Shown: piece by piece, positions 44,281 through 52,165 of the stretch
How the letters are laid out: every line of letters starts with the position of its first letter
How positions within the stretch are numbered: position 1 is the first letter of the stretch
Assembly (NCBI GenBank): GCA_018136815.1
Contig: CM030939.1
Span: 4,147,419-4,211,418, forward strand
Length of the DNA: 64,000 nucleotides
Origin: Isochrysis galbana
Taxonomy: Eukaryota; Haptophyta; Isochrysidales; Isochrysidaceae
Direction: 5' to 3'
Made by a program: the position numbers and the translations under genes
Notes under the pieces: generated by a model
Told to the model about the DNA's origin: nothing
What the model saw: the letters and a program-made list of their open reading frames with translations, nothing else
The model's database searches: none

Positions 44281-45125
44281 CAAATTTGATTTTCACCTTG
44301 ACATCGACGTTATGGACCTTGATCGTGGTGTGTTCGCCGTAACGAGCTTGGAATTGCATCATGCAGTCTTCGTTCACCCCGATGTGCCATGGGCCCTTCG
44401 AGGATCGGGCCCAGAAGTCGGGCTCGGGGTCCACACCCTCGAGTTCGAGTAGTAGCTCGACAATGGCGGCATAGACCGTCGTGTCGAGTAAGGTGAGGTC
44501 GCCCTCTTGGTGGAACGACATGTCGTATGTGGCGTCTGTGTTCACATTGGTGTCCTCTTCTTCCGAGTCTGGCTCCTGAGGTGCAGGAGGGGGCAGGTTG
44601 ATGGTGAGTGTCACGGGGCCAAGAGGTTGGGAGAGAGAGTGTTGTGTTGCTATTGGGGTCAGGGTTCGCCTCCGGCTACCTGTTGGCCAGTCTTCCCTGT
44701 TTCTCCAAGGGGGTGTGCTGTACGTTTTGCCCATGGATGTTGTCATGATGTTGTGCCCATAGGGGCCACCCGGCCTCGAGTCGCGCTGCCGTGGCGGCGC
44801 GACCGTCACCGGGGTGGGAGGGGCCTCTGCCATAAGGCATGCCCATGGAGGATGTGGCAGTGTGGTCATGGTGGTTGGGTGGTGGAGACTGCAGCCTGTC
44901 TGCCCCCATGAGGGTGGCCAGCATGGCTGCCTTGTTGGGTGTGGCCGAGGCCACGGGCCGCGGGGTGCGACCGGGGTCGCACTCACCTGCTCGGCCTCTG
45001 GCGGCGGACGCGGTCGCTTCGACAGCGACAGGTCCATGGGGGCTGGGGGGCCGCCCTCGGCGGGGGGCCCGAAGGAGAGGAGAGGCTCGGCGGCGCGCTC
45101 CATCGCGTCTAACTATAAAGTTAGT
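44281..45125 (-). mobile_element. LINE copy 2: 5' end and broken ORF1
   Basis: The 5' hairpin (CTAACT with AGTTAG) precedes ATGGAGCGC at 45103. ORF1 starts MERAAEPLLSFGPP and ends, at the gap, with LELEGVD..PDF..KGPWHIGVNEDCMMQF, matching the conserved block of the LINE at 2805. At least two frameshifts lie between, since the NKAAMLA and HTPLEKQGRLAN blocks are read in another frame. It appears to have inserted into the Pro-rich tract that follows. The 3' part is in the gap. Confidence 0.7.
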
Positions 45126-45128
45126 TGA

Positions 45129-47571
45129 GGCGAAGACGGAGGAGGCGGGGATGAGGGAGGCGGCGGAGACGGGGGAGGAGAAGGAGGTGGCGGCGAGGGC
45201 GGCTGCGTGGGCGGAGGTGGAGACGGAGGGGGCGGAGGCGAGGGAGGTGGCGGAGACGGTGGAGGAGGAGACGGCGGCGGCCTCAAGGGTGGCGGCGAAG
45301 GCGGAGGCGGAGACGGAGGAGGCGGATGAGAGGGAGGTGGCGGAGACGGTGGAGGGGGCGAAGGCGGCGGCGGGCGGCGGAGACGGAGGAGGGGGCGAAG
45401 GCGGCGGCGGAGACGGAGGAGGAGGAGACGGCGGTGGCGATGGCGGCGTCAGTGGCGGAGGCGGAGACGGAGGAGGCGGGAATGAGGGAGGCGGCGGAGA
45501 CGGGGGAGGAGAAGGAGGTGGCGGCGAAGGCGGAGGCGGAGACGGAGGAGGCGGATGAGAGGGAGGTGGCGGAGACGGTGGAGGGGGCGAAGGCGGCGGC
45601 GGAGACGGAGGAGAAGGAGACGGCGGTGGCGATGGCGGCGTCAGTGGCGGAGGCGGAGACGGAGGAGGCGGGAATGAGGGAGGCGGCGGAGGCGGGGGAG
45701 GAGAAGGAGGTGGCGGCGAGGGCGGAGGCAGAGACGGAGGTGGCGATGGCGGCGTCAGTAGCGGAGGCGGAGACGGAGGAGGCGGGAATGAGGGAGGCGG
45801 CGGAGACGGAGGAGGGGGAGACGGCGGCGGCGAAGGCGGCGGCGGAGACGGAGGAGGAGGAGACGGCGGTGGCGATGGCGGCGTCAGTGGCGGAGGCGGA
45901 GACGGAGGAGGCGGGAATGAGGGAGGCGGCGGAGACGGGGGAGGAGAAGGAGGTGGCGGCGAGGGCGGCTGCGTGGGCGGAGGTGGAGACGGAGGGGGCG
46001 GAGGCGAGGGAGGTGGCGGAGACGGTGGAGGAGGAGACGGAGGCGGCCTCAAGGGTGGCGGCGAAGGCGGAGGCAGAGCCGGAGGAGGCGGATGAGAAGG
46101 AGGTGGCGGAGACGGTGGAGGGGGCGAAGGCGGCGGCGGAGACGGAGGAGGAGGAGACGGCGGTGGCGATGGCGGCGTCAGTGGCGGAGGCGGAGACGGA
46201 GGAGGCGGGAATGAGGGAGGCGGCGGAGACGGGGGAGGAGAAGGAGGTGGCGGCGAGGGCGGCTGCGTGGGCGGAGGTGGAGACGGAGGGGGCGGAGGCG
46301 AGGGAGGTGGCGGAGACGGTGGAGGAGGAGACGGCGGCGGCCTCAAGGGTGGCGGCGAAGGCGGAGGCGGAGACGGAGGAGGCGGATGAGAGGGAGGTGG
46401 CGGAGACGGTGGAGGGGGCGAAGGCGGCGGCGGGCGGCGGAGACGGAGGAGGGGGCGAAGGCGGCGGCGGAGACGGAGGAGGAGGAGACGGCGGTGGCGA
46501 TGGCGGCGTCAGTGGCGGAGGCGGAGACGGAGGAGGCGGGAATGAGGGAGGCGGCGGAGACGGGGGAGGAGAAGGAGGTGGCGGCGAAGGCGGAGGCGGA
46601 GACGGAGGAGGCGGATGAGAGGGAGGTGGCGGAGACGGTGGAGGGGGCGAAGGCGGCGGCGGAGACGGAGGAGAAGGAGACGGCGGTGGCGATGGCGGCG
46701 TCAGTGGCGGAGGCGGAGACGGAGGAGGCGGGAATGAGGGAGGCGGCGGAGGCGGGGGAGGAGAAGGAGGTGGCGGCGAGGGCGGAGGCAGAGACGGAGG
46801 TGGCGATGGCGGCGTCAGTGGCGGAGGCGGAGACGGAGGAGGCGGGAATGAGGGAGGCGGCGGAGACGGAGGAGGGGGAGACGGCGGCGGCGAAGGCGGC
46901 GGCGGAGACGGAGGAGGAGGAGACGGCGGTGGCGATGGCGGCGTCAGTGGCGGAGGCGGAGACGGAGGAGGCGGGAATGAGGGAGGCGGCGGAGACGGGG
47001 GAGGAGAAGGAGGTGGCGGCGAGGGCGGCTGCGTGGGCGGAGGTGGAGACGGAGGGGGCGGAGGCGAGGGAGGTGGCGGAGACGGTGGAGGAGGAGACGG
47101 AGGCGGCCTCAAGGGTGGCGGCGAAGGCGGAGGCAGAGCCGGAGGAGGCGGATGAGAAGGAGGTGGCGGAGACGGTGGAGGGGGCGAAGGCGGCGGCGGA
47201 GACGGAGGAGGAGGAGACGGCGGTGGCGATGGCGGCGTCAGTGGCGGAGGCGGAGACGGAGGAGGCGGGAATGAGGGAGGCGGCGGAGACGGGGGAGGAG
47301 AAGGAGGTGGCGGCGAGGGCGGCTGCGTGGGCGGAGGTGGAGACGGAGGGGGCGGAGGCGAGGGAGGTGGCGGAGACGGTGGAGGAGGAGACGGCGGCGG
47401 CCTCAAGGGTGGCGGCGAAGGCGGAGGCAGAGCCGGAGGAGGCGGATGAGAGGGAGGTGGCGGAGACGGTGGAGGGGAGCATTGCAAGCCTCTTCCGACA
47501 GCTGGGCGTAGACCTCGTCGAAGGGTGAGGGACTGAAGTGCGCGGCGCGGTTCCGCGAAGATTCCCTCCAC
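45129..47571 (-). CDS. Pro-rich (SPPPP) repeat protein, possibly cell-wall or hydroxyproline-rich type
   Basis: The minus strand reads for hundreds of codons as SPPPPSPPPP with interspersed LTPPSPPPS, SFPPPPSPPPP and ALPPPSPP modules. Such modules are typical of extensin- or pherophorin-like glycoproteins. All three minus frames stay open for long stretches (a second gives Ala/Ser-rich peptide, a third Arg-rich), so the coding frame is uncertain. Near 47500 another frame reads SPFDEVYAQLSEEACNA, which looks more protein-like than the start of the Pro frame. There is no signal peptide. The frame is interrupted on its 3' side by LINE copy 2. It may be a real gene, a fragment or non-coding. Confidence 0.3.
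45135..47475. repeat. Tandem duplication, 1060-bp unit, 2.2 copies, internally repetitive
   Basis: Sequence from about 45135 reappears 1060 bp later (45140 against 46200, 45326 against 46386), and a third partial copy starts near 47256. The copies differ at only a few sites. Each is built from shorter GGCGGAGACGGAGGAGG-type units. This indicates recent unequal exchange, or an assembly artefact beside the gap. Confidence 0.85.
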
Positions 47572-47866
47572 CTAGCGTGGTGCCCCGAGACGAAAAAAAG
47601 AATTACAACTATAGACTATAGACGCCGTAGCGAACTACGTACTGTGTCCTAAGAGGTAGCGCACACAAAAAACGAAAGACGAAAGTGGCTATATTCTTAC
47701 CCCTACCCCTACCCCCCCGCACCCCGCCCGGGGCTAGGGCTAGTACCCCTGACAGCCTAAAAGCAGCGCGAGCCCGTGTGAGCGGCCAGCAGCGCGCGGC
47801 GCGCAGCGCCGCGAGTAGCCACACACCACACACAGGACACAGGACACATGGTCATTGTCACTGGGA
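47572..47866. other. Spacer with short telomere-like string
   Basis: No gene. TTACCCCTACCCCTACCCCC at 47697-47716 resembles a few telomeric-type repeats but is too short to mean much. Confidence 0.4.
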
Positions 47867-47867
47867 T

Positions 47868-48056
47868 TGGGGCAACCAAGTTTATACTTGGTTCGCCCAT
47901 GGCCCATGGCGGCCGATGGCCCATGGGGGGGCACAAGCACCCCCCCTCTCCATTGCTCCCCTGCAGTGGGGAAGAAACACCACCCACCCTCCTTCCTGGT
48001 TCTTGGCATCCTGACATGCCTTATTTATGGCATGCCAGACAACTAAGTTTATAGCG
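47868..48056 (+). mobile_element. Modular GC-rich repeat, copy R6 (short)
   Basis: It begins with the hairpin AACCAAG-TTTATA-CTTGGTT, followed by CGCCCATGG and CCATGGGGGGGCACAAGCAC. The stem differs from copy R3 (AACTAAG with CTTAGTT) by a compensated pair. It ends near a second AACTAAGTTTATA at 48042, perhaps the start of another copy. Confidence 0.55.
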
Positions 48057-48749
48057 GCTTGCTTGGTTCATCTATTGTCTATATGGCGGAGCGAGGCGCG
48101 AGGCGAAGGTCGGCCTGTTAGACGGGTTGGTCGGCATCGCTTTGCTTCGGATTCGGATTCGCGCGGGGAGGGAGACGAGGGGCAATCTTCCCCCGGTCCC
48201 ACGATAAAAAAGTTGAGCCTCCCAATCAACCAGAGTTTTTTTTAAGCAACCCAGTCTCCGGTCTCCCCCACCTCTGAGCTGCCGATGGTGCGCGCGCTGC
48301 AGGAGGCGCGAGGAGCCATGAGGGCGGCTCCTAAATATGGCCCTTGACATGAGAGTGTCACGCTACTTCCCCTCTACCCACAACACTGGGTATGCCGCTG
48401 CTATGTTTTGGTTCATGCGCGCACAGTCGCGCACACGCATGCACCAACCCATCCCCATCCCCATAAGTAGGACACCAAAGGAACCCGCACAACAAAACAC
48501 GCGCACATGTAATATGGCATGGGTCAATGGACAGACATGGGCACCAGCCCGATTGCATCAGTCTCCCTAGAAGCCTTAACGTGTCATGCGGCGACGGTGT
48601 TCATGGCTTCCTTCAGGTGCGCGACTTCGTTTATCGTAATACGATCTATGACAACACATATTCAAAACTAAAGATCCGCCAATGCCAGCTTCAATGACAA
48701 TTACAGTCGGCGGAATTCGAAGTGCTCGCCAAGCAGATGGTAGCCGATT
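48057..48749. other. Spacer, 3' flank of the palmitoyltransferase
   Basis: No supported gene; only short frames. Confidence 0.4.
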
Positions 48750-49904
48750 TCACACCTCACTATCGAGGGCTGCCGCATGGCCTGCGCCGTAGCTGGGGGA
48801 GCTGTGAACACTTCCATTTCTTACATTGGCGCTAGATGTGGCCAAGATTGATTCTGCCGTGATTCCGCTTGAAGACGATATTGGAGTTGAACTAGGATTG
48901 AGCACAGCATGCGATTCTTGAATCTCGATCGCCGGCACAGCAAACGCTTCCTGTCGCAAAGTATCTCTGTCCGGCACAAGCGGCGGTTTGGACGGGACCA
49001 TCTGCAACGAGGCCCTTTTTGCTGCTTCATCTTGCTGAGCAGTGCCGCTCGATCCCAACTCCTTGACAGGCCAGTGCATACCATCGCCATCGGGCCCTGA
49101 AAAATACATTGGAATAAGCCAAACCCATCTGTTCCGCCCGAACACCTGCTGCAGATTTTGCTGTGTCCCCACGTCGAAGTGCGGGAAACGGTTCCCATCA
49201 ATCGTTGTCTCATTCCTCATAGCCATCCGCCAGTGCATCCACAAAAAGGGACACAACAGAAAGAGCAAAATAATATCAACAAGGAGCATGGCTACCAGAA
49301 GCACAACGTTGGCAACGGAGGGAAGGAACGTGTCCTCGGTGTTCATTGTCCAGCCAAAAAGACTCGGCAGCTGTGGCGCGATCGAGGCCAAGGTGAAGGT
49401 GAGGAGGCACACGGTGTAGAAGAGGAAAAGCAAGAAGAACTTGCGATTGTAGAAACCCACAGTGTTCACCACCCACGGACAAAAATGATCCATGTTCAGC
49501 GTCAGGCGCTTCGTCACCGAGCAGTAGTGTGAGCGCTCTGGCTTGTAGAGTCCCGACTTGCGGCACACCCTGGGTTCCCCAAGCCCTGTAGGGGCTTCCT
49601 TTGCGATCGCCTCCATATGGTCCTGCCACGACTGTGTGGGCACACCGGGGTCGGTGGCGCATGTATAAGCCCACGACCACATCATCATGAGCAGTAATAG
49701 GTGGAAGAACGTGAAGAGGACCGCGATGAGCCCTTTGGAGAGGCCGCGCTGCACAGCCCACACCACGTAAGGGATGTAGTTCAAGAGGACGATGCCCAGG
49801 ATGATGAGGGGGACTGGGGCGGACTGGAGCCGTGAGCCCGAGCACGGTGCGAGGGCGCAGTGGGCCGCCCGTCCCCTCTGCTCGTCCACCGTGGAGGCGC
49901 GCAT
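48750..49904 (-). CDS. DHHC-family palmitoyltransferase with a DHFC motif
   Basis: DHHC enzymes transfer fatty acyl groups to protein cysteines on endomembranes. This 384-residue frame has four membrane segments (~31-50, ~60-78, ~152-172, ~195-218). Between the second and third lies CRKSGLYKPERSHYCSVTKR, then MDHFCPWVVNTVGFYNRKFF (DHFC at 139-142). Only some of the usual zinc-binding cysteines remain: CxxC, the paired Cys after HYC, and the Cys of NCVG are changed to Ser, Leu/Thr and Thr. The catalytic Cys and first His are kept. NETTIDG after TM4 matches the TTxE motif region. The tail is Ser-rich and disordered. No introns. The start at 49904 is the only reasonable ATG. Confidence 0.85.
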   Translation of the reverse strand: MRASTVDEQRGRAAHCALAPCSGSRLQSAPVPLIILGIVLLNYIPYVVWAVQRGLSKGLIAVLFTFFHLLLLMMMWSWAYTCATDPGVPTQSWQDHMEAIAKEAPTGLGEPRVCRKSGLYKPERSHYCSVTKRLTLNMDHFCPWVVNTVGFYNRKFFLLFLFYTVCLLTFTLASIAPQLPSLFGWTMNTEDTFLPSVANVVLLVAMLLVDIILLFLLCPFLWMHWRMAMRNETTIDGNRFPHFDVGTQQNLQQVFGRNRWVWLIPMYFSGPDGDGMHWPVKELGSSGTAQQDEAAKRASLQMVPSKPPLVPDRDTLRQEAFAVPAIEIQESHAVLNPSSTPISSSSGITAESILATSSANVRNGSVHSSPSYGAGHAAALDSEV

Positions 49905-50096
49905 CGAGCCACAGCAGTGAGAGAGAAGGGGGAGAGGGAGGGAGGGAGGGAGGGAGGGGCGGCTCCGGCCGCCGGCTCCAGTGCCGGGGACCCTGGCGCC
50001 AGCGTTGGCCTCTCGCCTCTTCTCTCTTCTCTTCCTCTCCCTTGCCTCCGTGTGCCGTCAGAGAGAGAGAAGAGCAAGGCGGGCAGAGAGATACTG

Positions 50097-50138
<42 letters not shown>

Positions 50139-50155
50139 GGAGGCGGCGTTAGAAC
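49905..50155. repeat. GGGA repeats and a 40-bp G homopolymer
   Basis: A GGGA run lies at about 49939-49958, and G40 at 50098-50137. Both lie in the upstream region of the palmitoyltransferase gene. They could form G-quadruplexes and are prone to length error. Confidence 0.9.
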
Positions 50156-50590
50156 TTACAACCTCAAGGCAGGGCATCTTCTTGTCGTTGGCGCTGAAAA
50201 AAAAACGTTGAAGATGCCAACTACTGCTTCCAGTATAAACTCGCCGACCTGCAGCGCGTTGAGCTTCTCGGCGACCGACGCCGGCACCACGACGCGCGTC
50301 GCCGACGGGATGTACGTGAGAGAGTGGAGCACGCTCGGGCCCTTCGATGAGCGGATGAAGATGAAGATGAAGCATGAAGCGCGATGCGCTCGCATCTCGC
50401 ATCGTGGGACCGTGATGCGTGATGCGTGATGCCAAGGAAGCAAGTAAGAAGGAATTTGGCGACGCGATCTCGACGATGCGAAAGCGAAAGATGATGAGGG
50501 CTCGGCGGCGGGGCACCTGCACCTCGGCCAAGAGCAGTTTGATAAAGCAGCGGTCGATCTCGGCCGAATAAATACCGCGAATATTATATT
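50156..50590 (-). CDS. Unrecognised protein-like minus-strand stretches
   Basis: Readings such as SKGPSVLHSLTYIPSATRVV, then VPASVAEKLNALQVGEFILE, and in another frame AEIDRCFIKLLLAEVQVPRRR, look like protein and may be exons of a gene cut up by repeats. No family was recognised, and no confident splice model can be given. Confidence 0.2.
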   Translation of the reverse strand, partial: NIIFAVFIRPRSTAALSNCSWPRCRCPAAEPSSSFAFASSRSRRQIPSYLLPWHHASRITVPRCEMRAHRASCFIFIFIRSSKGPSVLHSLTYIPSATRVVVPASVAEKLNALQVGEFILEAVVGIFNVFFSAPTTRRCPALRL

Positions 50591-50734
50591 GGGGTATTGA
50601 ATAGAGGATGGTGGAAATGGAAATCTACAAAGCAGGATGCGTACGTAGCTCGAGGGCAGGCCCAACGTGGGCGTGGGAATGTGGGAGTGCGACTCGCGAC
50701 CCGCGCCCACAAGGGGCCTGGATCCCTGGATCCC

Positions 50735-51180
50735 CCCCCCCCCCAAAACCAAAAAAACTTCTACTACTACTACTACTATTCTTACCGCACTCGCGGCGAA
50801 TGGAACCACTACCTACTACACGTAGTGCGTAGCATACTTTCTACACCCCCACTCCCCCGGCCCTTCTCCCCCCGCCATCAGGCGGCTCCCCCCGTACAGT
50901 ACTAGGGGGAAAGGGGTGAAGGGCTTAGATATGGTCCGGTGTCCCCCCCCCCCCCCCCCGGTGATCTTTCCCCCCTTTCCTTCTGTGTCTTCTCCGAGTG
51001 GGCGGCCGACTCTGTCCCGACTTATCCTGTAAACAGGAGCGGGACTTACCAATTTTCGGTGGGCGGAGCTCTCGCTCCGTCCACCCCCGTCTCCGCGCGC
51101 TCTCTCCCCTCTCCTGCGGCACGCGCGATGGGCGGGACGATCGTGGAGGAAGGCGAGGGCGCCCCCGTGAATGACGCAAT
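50735..51180 (-). mobile_element. Family C repeat, copy C4
   Basis: In minus orientation it shows the 32-nt nested hairpin (51014-51045), GATCACCGGGG, ACCATATCTAAGCCCTTCACC, CGGGGGGAGCCGCCTGATGG and GGGGGTGTAGAAAG. It ends GTGCGGTAAGAATA(GTA)n with a T-run. This is the most complete member apart from C2. Confidence 0.65.
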
Positions 51181-51289
51181 CTCAAAAAAAATTACTTTGC
51201 ATACCGCGGTCAACCCCCGAGTTATGGGCGAAGTTAGGGGTCAGTAGAAATTATATACCTAAAAAGCCGGGAGGGGCGTGACAAAAAAA

Positions 51290-51545
51290 GGGAACCTCGA
51301 GTTGCACCCTCTTGCCTGTCGACCAGGGGGGAGGGGGGGTTGGAGCCATGGGCTGGCCACGACTGGCCAGGACGAGCGAATCAGGCGTGCCTGTGAGTGA
51401 GAGAGTGGGTCAGCAGGGCAGTCTCCTCCTGGCAAGCCATCAGGCATGCCAGGAGGATGGGTGGTTCCTCCCCCATGGCAAGGGCGGGGCTCGTGCCCCC
51501 CCATGGGTCAACCAAGTACCAAGTATAAACTTAGTTGTCTGGATC
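51290..51545 (-). mobile_element. Modular GC-rich repeat, copy R7 (5' part)
   Basis: This is the reverse complement of the first ~240 bp of R3: AACTAAGTTTATACTTGG at the 5' end, CCCATGGGGGGGCACGAGCC, and CTGTCGACCAG-type words at the truncated side. Confidence 0.6.
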
Positions 51546-52165
51546 CCAAAAAATGTGTGTCCCTAGACGCAAACGTTTCTATGGGTCCAATTGTTACGCA
51601 GACGGTGTCGCTTACAACGCCCTGGAGAGAGATCTAGGCGCCGTATTCTCTTATTGTGGCGGAGCCGCTACTTAGGGCGGTTGATAACACATCGGGTGAT
51701 AACAAAAAAAGTTGTCTACAGGTCTTTAAGGCATGAACGCTGGAACAACAACGCCCATATGACAACGAAGAGCCTCATCGGCTAATCCGCTCACAACGAG
51801 GAACCGCTCAAGTTGCACCCTCTTGAGAGCGATTCCTGTAAAGACTAAAAAAGAAAGCGCTCTCAATTGGTTAATTTTAAAATGACGACGACCACTACCT
51901 AGTAATGATAACAATACAGCACGCTTCCTGGACTAAGGACTTTCGACGTGTTGCTCTACTCTCCCTCATCTCCTACTAGGCTGTTGATCGCCAACCTGCC
52001 ACAAAAATCGGTGATTCCATCGCGGCGCGAATCGGACCTCCGCTGCGGGCAAACAGCGCGAATAGCCCAACCGCCGCCGTGCCCCGTACAGCCCATCCCA
52101 TAAGTGTCCAAGGGAACAGCATGTTGTTGCAAACCCAGTTAGTAATAGTGAGCCATCACCAAAGT
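51546..52165. other. Spacer after the dynein gene
   Basis: No gene or repeat was recognised in this interval between R7 and the dynein stop. Confidence 0.4.

Noticed and set aside
45326-47528. Plus-strand Glu/Ala-rich frames in the G-rich tract
   Set aside because: They are the complement of the SPPPP repeats; the frames stay open because the units are multiples of three without stops.
47697-47716. Telomere-like CCCCTA repeats
   Set aside because: Only about three units, and inside a scaffold; too short for an interstitial telomere claim.
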